Translations under genes and position numbers: made by a program | Origin: Vibrionaceae bacterium | GTDB lineage: Bacteria; Pseudomonadota; Gammaproteobacteria; Enterobacterales; Vibrionaceae | Length of the DNA: 64,000 bases | Reading direction: 5' to 3' | Assembly (NCBI GenBank): GCA_018222805.1 | Contig: JAAEZQ010000009.1 | Span: 62,001-126,000 of the forward strand | Notes under the pieces: generated by a model | What the model was told of the DNA's origin: nothing | Database searches by the model: none | What the model saw: only the letters and a program-made list of their open reading frames with translations | In this document: in pieces, positions 48,127 to 57,087 of the stretch | How positions within the stretch are numbered: position 1 is the first letter of the stretch | How the letters are laid out: each line of letters opens with the position of its first letter

Positions 48127-48726
48127 ATGCGTACCAGTCATATGCTGGAACAATTGATGGAGGCCTTACGTTGTCTACCTGGGGTTGGTCCCAAGTCGGC
48201 GCAGCGTATGGCCTTTCATTTGTTACAGCGAGATAGAAAAGGCGGCTTACAACTCGCCGATGCACTTAGTCAAGCCATGACGGAAATTGGCCATTGTTCC
48301 GAGTGCCGTACTTTTACTGAAGAAGAAGTTTGCCACATTTGTACTAACCCAAAACGCCAGGAAAACGGCCAAATTTGCGTAGTAGAAAGCCCGGCAGACA
48401 TTGCAGCGGTAGAGGCGACGGGCCAGTACTCTGGGCGATACTTTGTCTTGATGGGACATTTATCTCCGCTTGATGGTATCGGTCCAAGTGATATTGGTTT
48501 AGATGTACTCGATTATCGTCTTCGTAGAGGTGATATCGCTGAAGTGATTCTTGCTACCAACCCAACGGTAGAAGGGGAAGCAACAGCACATTACATTGCG
48601 GAATTGTGTAAAGAACATCAAGTCGAGGCAAGCAGAATCGCACATGGCGTTCCAGTCGGCGGTGAACTTGAGCTTGTTGATGGAACAACGTTGTCACACT
48701 CACTCTTAGGTCGACACAAGTTATAA
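48127..48726 (+). CDS. recR: Recombination mediator protein RecR
   Basis: A 199-residue protein of the RecFOR pathway. N-terminal helix-hairpin-helix ([17 protein letters not shown]), Cys4 zinc finger ([19 protein letters not shown], ~57-75), TOPRIM domain ([26 protein letters not shown]) and the C-terminal Walker-B-like region. It loads RecA at gaps with RecO. A terminator follows directly. Confidence 0.97.
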   Translation: MRTSHMLEQLMEALRCLPGVGPKSAQRMAFHLLQRDRKGGLQLADALSQAMTEIGHCSECRTFTEEEVCHICTNPKRQENGQICVVESPADIAAVEATGQYSGRYFVLMGHLSPLDGIGPSDIGLDVLDYRLRRGDIAEVILATNPTVEGEATAHYIAELCKEHQVEASRIAHGVPVGGELELVDGTTLSHSLLGRHKL

Positions 48727-48728
48727 TG

Positions 48729-48760
48729 GAAAGCCGCTGAGTTTAGCGGCTTTTTTCTTT
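48729..48760 (+). terminator. Terminator of dnaX-ybaB-recR
   Basis: AAGCCGCT (48731-48738), loop GAGTTT, AGCGGCTT, then TTTTCTTT, 5 bases after the recR stop. Confidence 0.87.
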
Positions 48761-48806
48761 CAATTTATCGATTGATATTGTTGCCTTATTGATGCTCATA
48801 AGAGGG

Positions 48807-49505
48807 TTAGTCGTCTGAGTCTGAAGCCAATAGGTTTTTATAGATAACCGCACCTAAAACGCCACCAATGATTGGCGCAATCCAGAAAAGCCATAATTGA
48901 GAGATAGCCCAGTCACCGACATAAATAGCCACAGCAGTACTACGTGCAGGGTTCACCGAAGTGTTTGTAACAGGAATACTGATTAAATGAATAAGCGTTA
49001 AGCACAAACCGATAGCAATAGGCCCAAACCCTTCAGGTGCACGTTTGTCCGTTGCACCCATAATGACAATCAAGAACATCATGGTCATGACAATCTCTGT
49101 TATTAAAGCAGCCAACATAGAGTACTGGCCTGGTGAGTGTTCACCGTAACCATTAGATGCAAATCCTGAGGCGACAATATCAAAACCCATTTGACCCGAT
49201 GCAATCACATAAAGTGTGCTACCCGCAATTAAACCGCCGACAACCTGAGCGATGATGTAAGGCAAAACTTCTTTTATGTCAAAACGACCACCTGCCCAAA
49301 GACCAATTGTCACGGCAGGGTTCAAGTGGCAGCCCGAAATATGGCCAATAGCAAAAGCCATGGTAAGAACGGTTAAACCAAATGCCAGCGCCACACCTAA
49401 CAGTCCGATGCCGACTTCAGGAAACCCTGCTGCTAATACTGCACTGCCACAACCACCTAGTACTAACCAGAACGTACCAAAAGCCTCAGCCAAATACTTA
49501 TTCAT
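48807..49505 (-). CDS. aqpZ: Aquaporin Z
   Basis: A 232-residue water channel with six membrane helices and both NPA half-helices, in [11 protein letters not shown] and [13 protein letters not shown]. The second motif's Arg and the selectivity-filter residues resemble AqpZ rather than glycerol channels. It is monocistronic and convergent with recR. Confidence 0.94.
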   Translation of the reverse strand: MNKYLAEAFGTFWLVLGGCGSAVLAAGFPEVGIGLLGVALAFGLTVLTMAFAIGHISGCHLNPAVTIGLWAGGRFDIKEVLPYIIAQVVGGLIAGSTLYVIASGQMGFDIVASGFASNGYGEHSPGQYSMLAALITEIVMTMMFLIVIMGATDKRAPEGFGPIAIGLCLTLIHLISIPVTNTSVNPARSTAVAIYVGDWAISQLWLFWIAPIIGGVLGAVIYKNLLASDSDD

Positions 49506-49685
49506 ATAACTTCCTATTTTGTATTCAATAACTTGCTGAACATAGTTGAGAACTGTCAGCTAAGTGTGAGGCAAAACACGAAAATACAAGAATAGTAATG
49601 GTATATGCGACAGTGTCTCAGAGGTGAAACCGAAAGAGCAAAGACTGCTCGACAGAGCTGTGGGGATTAAAGAGAAGGATAAGGC

Positions 49686-49934
49686 CTACGTTAAATGCTC
49701 TAATTCAGTAATATTCGTCAGGGCTTCTTGGTTGGTCTTTCCACAAACCACTGGGCATGGTTTGAAGTCATGGCACACTTTTGGTCGCTCTGGCTGACCA
49801 AAAAGCTTACAAAGGTTGTTATCGTTAAGTTGTACGCAACGAACACCAGCGGGCTTACCGTTTGGCATGCCGGGAATCGGTGAAGAGATACTTGGGGCGA
49901 TACAACATGCGCCACAGCCTAATCGACAATCCAT
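49686..49934 (-). CDS. YkgJ-family cysteine-cluster protein
   Basis: 82 residues with the metal-binding-type cysteine pattern CRLGCGACC ... CVQLNDNNLCKLF ... RPKVCHDFKPCPVVCG (nine cysteines). Such UPF0153-type proteins probably bind zinc or an Fe-S cluster; function is unknown. A second, longer relative of this general type (YcgN) is encoded 560 bases away on the other strand. Confidence 0.85.
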   Translation of the reverse strand: MDCRLGCGACCIAPSISSPIPGMPNGKPAGVRCVQLNDNNLCKLFGQPERPKVCHDFKPCPVVCGKTNQEALTNITELEHLT

Positions 49935-50005
49935 AATGTAAACCTCTTAAAATTTGAGGTGGCAATTATGGTCATTTTGGCGTGGATTGGAAGGGGGAAC
50001 CGAAT

Positions 50006-50044
50006 AAAAAAGTACAAGTAGATACACAACACTTGTACTTTTTT
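50006..50044. terminator. Bidirectional terminator next to the YeaQ-type gene
   Basis: AAAAAAGTACAAGT (50006-50019) and ACTTGTACTTTTTT (50031-50044): a 14-bp perfect stem with an 11-base loop and U-tracts both ways. It ends the 50061-50309 gene. Confidence 0.85.
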
Positions 50045-50060
50045 GAACTTGCTAAAATGA

Positions 50061-50309
50061 TCACTTTAGAAAACGGTTATAGACAAATAAGATAATAAAC
50101 GCCCCAAGAGTGGCGGTAATAATACTACCGACGTTGATACCTGTTGCGCCGCCTTGTCCCAGAAAACTTCCCAAGAAGCCACCAACAAATGCGCCAGCGA
50201 TTCCCAAAAATATAGTGGCAATCCAGCCGCCGCCATCATTCCCTGGCATTAACCATTTTGCCAATGCTCCTGCAATCAAGCCTAATATAATCCAAGAAAT
50301 GATGCCCAT
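50061..50309 (-). CDS. GlsB/YeaQ/YmgE family small membrane protein
   Basis: 82 residues with three glycine-rich hydrophobic helices: ISWIILGLIAGALAKWLMPG, WIATIFLGIAGAFVGGFLG, and GSIITATLGAFIILFVYNRF. This is the transglycosylase-associated protein family, linked to stress or biofilm in other species; no enzymatic function is established. Confidence 0.88.
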   Translation of the reverse strand: MGIISWIILGLIAGALAKWLMPGNDGGGWIATIFLGIAGAFVGGFLGSFLGQGGATGINVGSIITATLGAFIILFVYNRFLK

Positions 50310-50495
50310 AGACGATCCTCATAGTCTTATCAAGATTCTAACCAAGTTACACTGGTATAAGGATAGAGCATGACAACAGAAAGTATCCAATTGCCCAAGC
50401 TGACATGTTCACTATGACGATAATTGCTGAATACTTGAACTTTTGTGTTGAGACAGGTATAAATCGCCCCTAATTCCCTTGGCGAGACCGAAACT

Positions 50496-50948
50496 ATGAG
50501 CACTCCATTTTGGCAAAGTAAAACGTTAGAGCAGATGACCGAAGAGGAGTGGGAGTCTCTGTGTGATGGATGTGGTAAATGCTGTCTTCACAAGCTCATG
50601 GACGAAGACTCTGACGAAATTTATTACACTAACGTGGCATGTAGCTGGTTAAACAGCAAAACTTGCTCATGCAAAGATTATCCAAATCGCTTCACGTCTG
50701 GTGAAGAATGTACAAAGCTAACCCGTGAAGACATCGATGATTTTACTTGGTTACCACATACTTGCGCGTACCGCCTTTTAGCTGAAGGTCAATCGTTACC
50801 AGAATGGCACCCACTTATCACTGGCTCAAAGTCAGCGATGCACGCAGCAGGTGAAAGTGTACGTAATAAAGTGGTGTACGAAATCGATGTTGTCGACTGG
50901 GAAGACCACATTCAAAACTTACCTGATAGACTAAAACCTCATAATTAA
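50496..50948 (+). CDS. YcgN family cysteine-cluster protein (UPF0260)
   Basis: 150 residues: [30 protein letters not shown] is the YcgN signature, followed by [18 protein letters not shown] and EECTKL, so at least eight cysteines are arranged for metal binding. Function is unknown. It is the last core gene before the recombinase island, which starts 2 bases to ~50 bases after its stop. Confidence 0.9.
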   Translation: MSTPFWQSKTLEQMTEEEWESLCDGCGKCCLHKLMDEDSDEIYYTNVACSWLNSKTCSCKDYPNRFTSGEECTKLTREDIDDFTWLPHTCAYRLLAEGQSLPEWHPLITGSKSAMHAAGESVRNKVVYEIDVVDWEDHIQNLPDRLKPHN

Positions 50949-50959
50949 CTTTCAAAGTT
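50947..50959. repeat. 13-bp palindrome at the probable left island edge
   Basis: AACTTT-C-AAAGTT, beginning inside the ycgN stop codon. It could be a recombinase half-site pair or simply a small hairpin. No second copy was spotted in the window. Confidence 0.3.
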
Positions 50960-50991
50960 GAGAATGCTGTATATGCTGATTGTATGTACAG
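50958..50991 (+). promoter_or_regulatory. Promoter of the recombinase operon overlapped by a LexA-like box
   Basis: A -35-like TTGAGA (50958-50963) and a -10-like TGTATG (50981-50986) are 17 bases apart. CTGATTGTATGTACAG (50976-50991) has the LexA CTG-N10-CAG frame and matches the consensus CTGTATATATATACAG at 12 of 16 positions, overlapping the -10. This implies SOS control of mobility, not proven. Confidence 0.5.
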
Positions 50992-51004
50992 TATGAGGTT
51001 TAGT

Positions 51005-52600
51005 ATGTCAGATAAAGATGCAAATCAGAAAAAGGTCATACGAAAAGAAGTAGAAATTTCGACTATACCTAACTTCGTTTACGAGAAACCATTGGTATCT
51101 ATTGATGAGAATGGCGAGCCTCAGATTACCTACCGTGCCAATGGCAATAAAGCCCTCATCAAAAAACTCCCTTTACTCCATATTGCTGAGTATGACGAGA
51201 AAGACAAACTAATCAGCTATCAATCATTAGACATGGTTAACGAGTTCTTATTGTCGAAAGCAATCGATTATGGCGTGCTTGAGCTTGGCACTGATGCACA
51301 GGGGCTTGCTCATTACTTTAGTTTTGTATTGGACAAGCAGGCTGAGTGGGATGCCGAAAACGATGAAGAGGACTTTGACCCTCTCTATGATGATCCTCGC
51401 CCAGAATGGAGTATCTTTCCTCGCTACAAACAAGAACGGTTAACCTACCAATACCGAGATGGAATAAAGCAGCTCGCTATTAATGGCGTATTGGCTAAAA
51501 CAACGGCTAGGCAATATGTGAGCAGTGTCGTAGGATTCTATAAACACTGTCTTCGCCAAGGTATTCGTTTCAATAACCCTCCCTTCCAATTTGAGACAGT
51601 GAATATACATTTCGAGGCGTCTGCATCCAGTATGAAAGCTTACCAACGTAAGCAGGTGCACACGACGGATATGCGGATTAAATTTTCCAAGTCATCTCGC
51701 AGTGGCGGCACAAATCTCAGCAACCTGCGCCGTGACCTAAAACCGTTCACCAATAGTGAATGGAACATCCTGCAAAACATATTAATGAAGTCCCGTAGGG
51801 TGGTTCGTCATGGTGACAGCAATAAACTGCACTCTCTGCCGATTGAGTTTTGCCTACATCCAATGATTTGCCGTAGTACCGGATTGCGTCGTGAGGAAGC
51901 CGCTAGTCTTCACTTGGGACAGATTGTTAATCCCGAAACTATGATTCAGGACGGCAAAGAAGTGTTTAAAAAGCCAGTGATTGATTTGGGTGTCGGTGAT
52001 AAGTACCAATCACTTACAAAGACGGCGGAGGGTTCTGCTGAGAAGAATAAAAGCCGCGTTACCATTATTCCCGCCACATTGATGAAGATACTTTACGATT
52101 ACTCGCAATCTGATAGGTATCAAAAGCGTCTTGAGAAGTTTAAAACTTGGTGCAAGGAGCAGACTAAGACAGGTAACACGCATTTCTTTGAGGGTGATGA
52201 TGCGATTAACCCTGAGCTTGAGTACTTGTTTATTTCCCAGTCTGGGAAACCTATGTTTACGCGGCTACAAGACTTCACTGGCCGCTGGGTTGAAATACGT
52301 AACACTGCGAATCTAACCCAAGCTCTTGACTACCCTATTGTTGGCTCCATACATAATCTACGCTCAACGTTTGCCGTGAATATTTTCCGACACCTCCTAA
52401 ATAAAAAGGATGAGTATGGTAACCCCTCGATCACACCTGATGAGGCATTAGATAGGGTGTCAGCGCTGCTAGGCCATGAAGATAGAGCGACAACCATCGA
52501 ATACTTAAAAATTGCACAAGATATGCCCTCAGCCGATGAAATCTACGAAGACGTGCTGGACTACATTGGTGCTTTTGATGATTTAGAGGTTTCATTATGA
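51005..52600 (+). CDS. Tyrosine recombinase 1 of the three-gene mobility module
   Basis: 531 residues. N-terminal ~150 residues are unassigned; a core-binding domain (~150-280) and a C-terminal catalytic domain follow. Catalytic residues look complete: Arg in STGLRREEAASL, His-x-x-Arg in SIHNLRSTF, His in LLGHEDRAT, and Tyr in TIEYLKIA. The start at 51005 is chosen for GAGG with 6-base spacing; upstream in-frame ATGs at 50984 and 50993 lie within the promoter. The stop overlaps the next gene by four bases. It probably catalyses island integration and excision. In layout it resembles multi-recombinase modules such as Tn554 TnpABC or the Vibrio gamma-mobile-trio islands. Confidence 0.85.
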   Translation: MSDKDANQKKVIRKEVEISTIPNFVYEKPLVSIDENGEPQITYRANGNKALIKKLPLLHIAEYDEKDKLISYQSLDMVNEFLLSKAIDYGVLELGTDAQGLAHYFSFVLDKQAEWDAENDEEDFDPLYDDPRPEWSIFPRYKQERLTYQYRDGIKQLAINGVLAKTTARQYVSSVVGFYKHCLRQGIRFNNPPFQFETVNIHFEASASSMKAYQRKQVHTTDMRIKFSKSSRSGGTNLSNLRRDLKPFTNSEWNILQNILMKSRRVVRHGDSNKLHSLPIEFCLHPMICRSTGLRREEAASLHLGQIVNPETMIQDGKEVFKKPVIDLGVGDKYQSLTKTAEGSAEKNKSRVTIIPATLMKILYDYSQSDRYQKRLEKFKTWCKEQTKTGNTHFFEGDDAINPELEYLFISQSGKPMFTRLQDFTGRWVEIRNTANLTQALDYPIVGSIHNLRSTFAVNIFRHLLNKKDEYGNPSITPDEALDRVSALLGHEDRATTIEYLKIAQDMPSADEIYEDVLDYIGAFDDLEVSL

Positions 52601-54459
52601 CTCAGGGACGTAGACGCACTCAAATTGCGATAGAGAAAGCCAGTGCACCTATTGCTCAATTACACTTTGAGGATATGGTTTTATTCGCAGATAATGGAGC
52701 TAAATCTTTCATTTATCGCTTGCGTTACCTTCACGTCCCAACAGTGAAGCAGATCAAATCAGGTAATGTTGTGTTGGCTAACCGGGATAATATCGTTCGG
52801 GAGATACATCAAAGGTTGAACAGTTTACCTGAAAGCCAATCAAGGCCATTATATTTTTGCGGACTAGTTAGTTACTTCCGATATCTTGATGGCATACATT
52901 ATCAAGGGGATCTTTTTAGCAACGTTATCATGAGAGATTGTATTAAGCATTTCAGTCGATTGCGTAATAAAGGTGAGCAGGTAAATAAAGTCACAAATAT
53001 TAAAAGCAGCTTATCTATTTTGTTAAGGCTATGGGGTAGAGAATCGGATTTTTATACACTGCCAGAGATTCCAATAAAACCTCCTGCTGCGAATAAAGCG
53101 TTTCATGTGGACACAGAGCTGAAACTATTATCAAAGGTATTGGTTAAAGGCGCATTGGCCTTTCAGGAAGCGATTGAGAAAAATGAGCTGTTAGATGTTC
53201 ATCCGTTCTTTGATGAAGAGCTATTTTATGAGCAAGCAAGGATTCAGGGGTGGACAAACAAAAAAATTGGAGTTTGCAGAAATGGCTTTAAGACATGTTT
53301 GAAAATCGTTAAAGGGAGAATAAAGAATAGTCCTCATTCACTTGAGCGACTTAATCGACAGGTTTTTTATAATCAGGCGTCACGTAATTGGTTTTTCGTG
53401 TTCTCAATGCTGACAGGCATGAACAGAACGGTACTCGCAAATATTAGACATAAAGACATCTCATTTAAAAGTATTGGTAGTGGCCGGTTTGTTTTAGAAG
53501 GTGAAAAGTTCAGGGCAGGATATAAAAACTTAGATAATAGCTGTGGTTTTAGCCTGCGAACCAAAGAGCTGGTAACTAGGTGGCTTCGAACATCCAAAAT
53601 GATGTACCAATCACTGGGTATCCCGCTTTCAAATGAGCTACCACTCTGTCCTTACTTTAATTCTCGCGGTGATGTTCTGACTTTTAGTATCCACGGTTCC
53701 AGTATTGACGTTATCAATTTGCAGCTTGAGAAAATAACCGGGTTAAAGGTTAATGTAAGCCGATTCAGGGCGACAAAATCCGATGTGCTGATGCGGGTGA
53801 CTGAGGATATTTTTCTTGTGTCACAGGGGCTAAATAATACCGTGAATGTTGTTCGCAAAAAGTACTCTAGTGGAGTAGAGGCAGACCACGAAAATAATCT
53901 AAATGCCACGTTTAGCGCGCTGAGTGCTAGTGTCAAGGGTGAAAAGGTTGGTAAAGCGATTGAGAATGCAAAAGCAATGTTCAGTGATATTTTATCAGAC
54001 TATGATTATAAACATTTGCGTCACTGTAAAAGCAAAGAAAAACCATTAATGGCAACACCTAGTGGCATCAGGTGTGCAGGGGCAACAAAAGAGAAGCTCG
54101 CTGCTGAGGCGAGACGTATGAAGCAATTAGATGTTAATTTTTCAGCAGATACTGGTCGTTGCACAGATTTCCTTGCGTGTTTTGATTGTGGCAGTCATAA
54201 GTTGGTCGCGTCAGAAAATGATATCTGGTTGATGTTGTCATTTTTAGAACAAATTGAGGGTCTAAAAGAGATGGTGGCTAGCAACTCCACACCTCAGGAT
54301 GAGTATTTCATGGTGGAGGGCATGTTAAAAAAAGTTCTTGCTAGGTTAAAACAAAAAGCCCCTAAAAATTACGCGTCAGCAAAACAAAAAGTGGATAACG
54401 GGGATTGTCACTGGCATTACCAAAACCGAGCCAGCGCAAGCCAATTTTTTAAGGGATAA
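52597..54459 (+). CDS. Recombinase-like protein 2 (degenerate tyrosine recombinase, Cys-rich tail)
   Basis: 620 residues, coupled by ATGA to gene 1. A recombinase-type C-terminal fold is suggested by MLTGMNRTVLANIRHKDI, VSRFRATKSDVLMR and LNNTVNVVRKKYSSG (Tyr). Compared with gene 1, the first Arg position reads Asn-Arg, the His of His-x-x-Arg is Ser, and the Gly-His is Leu-Asn. Catalysis therefore looks weakened though the Tyr and one Arg remain. The C-terminal ~100 residues hold a Cys cluster, CTDFLACFDCGSHK, a possible zinc site. It is probably a partner subunit. Function is inferred from context only. Confidence 0.72.
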   Translation: MTQGRRRTQIAIEKASAPIAQLHFEDMVLFADNGAKSFIYRLRYLHVPTVKQIKSGNVVLANRDNIVREIHQRLNSLPESQSRPLYFCGLVSYFRYLDGIHYQGDLFSNVIMRDCIKHFSRLRNKGEQVNKVTNIKSSLSILLRLWGRESDFYTLPEIPIKPPAANKAFHVDTELKLLSKVLVKGALAFQEAIEKNELLDVHPFFDEELFYEQARIQGWTNKKIGVCRNGFKTCLKIVKGRIKNSPHSLERLNRQVFYNQASRNWFFVFSMLTGMNRTVLANIRHKDISFKSIGSGRFVLEGEKFRAGYKNLDNSCGFSLRTKELVTRWLRTSKMMYQSLGIPLSNELPLCPYFNSRGDVLTFSIHGSSIDVINLQLEKITGLKVNVSRFRATKSDVLMRVTEDIFLVSQGLNNTVNVVRKKYSSGVEADHENNLNATFSALSASVKGEKVGKAIENAKAMFSDILSDYDYKHLRHCKSKEKPLMATPSGIRCAGATKEKLAAEARRMKQLDVNFSADTGRCTDFLACFDCGSHKLVASENDIWLMLSFLEQIEGLKEMVASNSTPQDEYFMVEGMLKKVLARLKQKAPKNYASAKQKVDNGDCHWHYQNRASASQFFKG

Positions 54460-54463
54460 TTTT

Positions 54464-56446
54464 ATGTCTGAAAATCTTATACAGTTTCGCCAAGACGCTG
54501 AAGAAAATCCGTATGTGACGTTTTCCTCTAACGGGGATGGGCTATCCCGTGTTTTTGATGTCGACTGGTATTTTTATGCCTTGAACCAGAACCAAAAAAA
54601 AATCACTTTTGGGCATATTGATGAAAAGTACCGCAAAGACATCCAGTTTTACCTTTATGCGCTGATGCAATGGCAAAAGAAAACCTCAAGCTCAGGGTCA
54701 CATGCAGCTGTTAGCTCGTTGATAAGAGCTAGGAGTAGTTTATTCAGCCTGGCAACAAGTTGGGGAAAGAGTGATTTCAGCGCACTTTCAAGCGAGCGAG
54801 AATGGAAAACATGTTTCAAAAAATTATATGGGCTTGGCGCTGAAGTATCGTGTAGAAAAATGGCCTCTACTATTAATGCGCTAAATAAAGCAGGCCTTGT
54901 AAGGCGTTATGTCCATAAAAATGAGTATATCAAGTGGGTTAGACCTGAAATTATTGAACGTCAAGCTATCGCATTTCCTGAAGCGATTCACGTCAGTATT
55001 TTGAAGACGGTTGTTGAGTTTGTGGAAACTTATCATCCATATCGCCACCAAATCTCAGAGGCGATGGAAAAGCTTTACACCTATCAGGACGATATGTTGG
55101 ATATCGAGCTAAAAGCATTGGGTGTGAGTGTTCTAAGCGAGAGGCAAATGAAAACGCTCATTGTAAGAATGTCTCGTACAACAAGGAAATGGCCTGAACG
55201 AAAAACCATTCCTAATTTTTCATTTGACCGAAAGGGAAGTTGGTTAGGGACGTTGCTCAGGATGTGCTTTATTTGCGTGGGTTTATTCACTGCAGCTCGC
55301 AAGGAAGAGTTGCTGTCCATGAATAAAGGGAGCTATGACGACTCACTAGTTGCTGTACCCAAGGTTTCAGGATTTTCTACAAAAGGAAATAAGGGCGAAA
55401 AGATATATACGACATGGAACACCGCCCCTATATCAAAACTGGCACTGGAGTTAGCTTTTGATGCCACGCAAGCTGCGAGAAAATATTCGTTAAAGCGGTT
55501 AGGTGATGGTTATCAAAATGGTCAGCTAACTCAAGACCAATATAATGCTAAGCGGCAAGACCTCGAAAGTGCTTTCATTTCACCTGATATCCCTAATGAC
55601 AGTAAAGTGCTCATAAATAAAGCATCGTTAAGATACACGATTGACGGCGCTCGTGATGCATTGAACATGAATGAGTTCAATATTACTGCAACTGCTGAAG
55701 ACGTTGAAGAATTCGATCTGTTAAATCCAAATCGAGTAGGAACCTTAGAGGTCGGAGGAGGTTTACCAAAGCTTAGCCCTCATGATCTACGGCGGAGTTT
55801 TGTAGTCTTTATGGTTAAGAACAGACTAGGCAACGCGCTCACAGTAAAATATCAGCTTAAACACCGCAATATTAATATGTCCAACTGGTATGCGAACTAT
55901 ACCGAACTGGCGCGTACCAACCAGTTGCTGATGGATGCTCAGCTAATGAGTGAGTTTGAGGAGGCCATTGAAAGTTCGGCAGTGGACGCATGGGATGAGA
56001 TTTACAATGTATCCGATACTTTAAGTGGTGCAGAAGGTGAGCGCATATCTCTGAACAAAGCAGAGAAGCTAGCGCAGGGTGAAAAAATAGTTATGTCCCG
56101 AAGTGAATTGCTCGCTTTAGTAAGGTCTGGTGACAAGTCTATTGTGTTGCTTCCTACAGGGGGGTACTGCACGAACCGTAATTGTGAGCGCCTTTGTTCA
56201 CTGATAGATATTGTTGAAGCCCCCTGTGAGCATAAGATTGTTACTGATAAGGCGGCCAAAAGGCTTTCAAGAGAGCGGGACAATCTCATTGCTTCATTCA
56301 GGGCAATCAATGATATGGGGGATTATGCCAATGAATTGATTTTAGATGCCAGAAAAAAGAAGATTCAGTCTATTGAACCAACTCTAGCCAAACATAGCAT
56401 CCCATTTGATAGCTTCAATGACGATATTAAGGCGGTGTGGTCATGA
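54464..56446 (+). CDS. Tyrosine recombinase 3 of the mobility module (Cys-rich tail)
   Basis: 660 residues, 4 bases after gene 2, with AAGGGATAATTTT upstream. Catalytic candidates: Arg in FTAARKEELLSM, His-x-x-Arg in SPHDLRRSF, a Lys-His-Arg in QLKHRNINMSNWY, and Tyr in NWYANYTEL. So it looks potentially active, unlike gene 2. The C-terminal tail again has clustered cysteines (YCTNRNCERLCSLI ... PCEH). Its stop overlaps the next start by four bases. Three unequal recombinases in one operon suggest a heteromeric recombination complex. Confidence 0.78.
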   Translation: MSENLIQFRQDAEENPYVTFSSNGDGLSRVFDVDWYFYALNQNQKKITFGHIDEKYRKDIQFYLYALMQWQKKTSSSGSHAAVSSLIRARSSLFSLATSWGKSDFSALSSEREWKTCFKKLYGLGAEVSCRKMASTINALNKAGLVRRYVHKNEYIKWVRPEIIERQAIAFPEAIHVSILKTVVEFVETYHPYRHQISEAMEKLYTYQDDMLDIELKALGVSVLSERQMKTLIVRMSRTTRKWPERKTIPNFSFDRKGSWLGTLLRMCFICVGLFTAARKEELLSMNKGSYDDSLVAVPKVSGFSTKGNKGEKIYTTWNTAPISKLALELAFDATQAARKYSLKRLGDGYQNGQLTQDQYNAKRQDLESAFISPDIPNDSKVLINKASLRYTIDGARDALNMNEFNITATAEDVEEFDLLNPNRVGTLEVGGGLPKLSPHDLRRSFVVFMVKNRLGNALTVKYQLKHRNINMSNWYANYTELARTNQLLMDAQLMSEFEEAIESSAVDAWDEIYNVSDTLSGAEGERISLNKAEKLAQGEKIVMSRSELLALVRSGDKSIVLLPTGGYCTNRNCERLCSLIDIVEAPCEHKIVTDKAAKRLSRERDNLIASFRAINDMGDYANELILDARKKKIQSIEPTLAKHSIPFDSFNDDIKAVWS

Positions 56447-56904
56447 AAGTAGAGTATAAGGCAACTAGTAAGGCCGAGGGGTTACTGGTCAATGCATTTC
56501 AGCGACTATTAGATGGTAAGCCTCTTCATGTTAAGGCGACGGGCAAGCTCACGTTGAACCGAATCAATAATGAAGCTCGGCTTGGCAATAGCTATGTCCA
56601 TAAGTTCAAGGAGTTCGTGACCTACGCCAAACCTGTGATCGACGAATACAACCTCAACCGCGATAAGGCGATGGCAACAGGTTTAGATATTGAGCTAGAT
56701 GTCCCTTTGTCTGAGCTTGATAGGCTCAAACACGAATTAAAAAAAACCAATGAGTTGAAAGATAAGTATAGGATTGAACGAAACAATGCAATTGAAGCCC
56801 GAAAGCAGTTAGAGGCTGAGAATGCTAGGCTCCGCTTTAGGGTGTTTGACCTCCAACAAGAGTTATTAGATGAAAATTCGGTTGTGATGCCAATTCAGTC
56901 TTGA
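56443..56904 (+). CDS. Small coiled-coil protein ending the recombinase operon
   Basis: 153 residues: an N-terminal basic, possibly DNA-binding part (~1-70) and a long charged coiled coil (~85-145, LDRLKHELKKTNELKDKYRI then EARKQLEAENARLRFRVFDL). It starts at 56443, overlapping recombinase 3 by four bases; two earlier in-frame codons are rejected. Length and coiled coil recall the small TnpC-type accessory proteins of Tn554-like modules, so a role as recombination co-factor is inferred. No family is recognised. Confidence 0.75.
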   Translation: MKVEYKATSKAEGLLVNAFQRLLDGKPLHVKATGKLTLNRINNEARLGNSYVHKFKEFVTYAKPVIDEYNLNRDKAMATGLDIELDVPLSELDRLKHELKKTNELKDKYRIERNNAIEARKQLEAENARLRFRVFDLQQELLDENSVVMPIQS

Positions 56905-57087
56905 ATTGGTAGTATGGTGCGAGGGCAGCAGTACGCTTTGGGACAAGAGCGACTTACGTTGATTGCTCTAACGTTTATTATGCCCAGCTTCGTGCCTGCA
57001 AGACCTATGATGACTCTCACAGTCACCTTGTACGCTCTAGTCGTGACTAACCAGCGGGAGAGTAAGATAGAATATGAATTACTACGC
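56905..57087. other. Convergent intergenic region with a hairpin
   Basis: No gene. ACTCTC and AGTCAC (about 57015-57028) can pair with GTGACT and GAGAGT (about 57045-57063), an imperfect stem with no clear U-tract. It may end the recombinase operon or the XRE gene. Confidence 0.35.
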
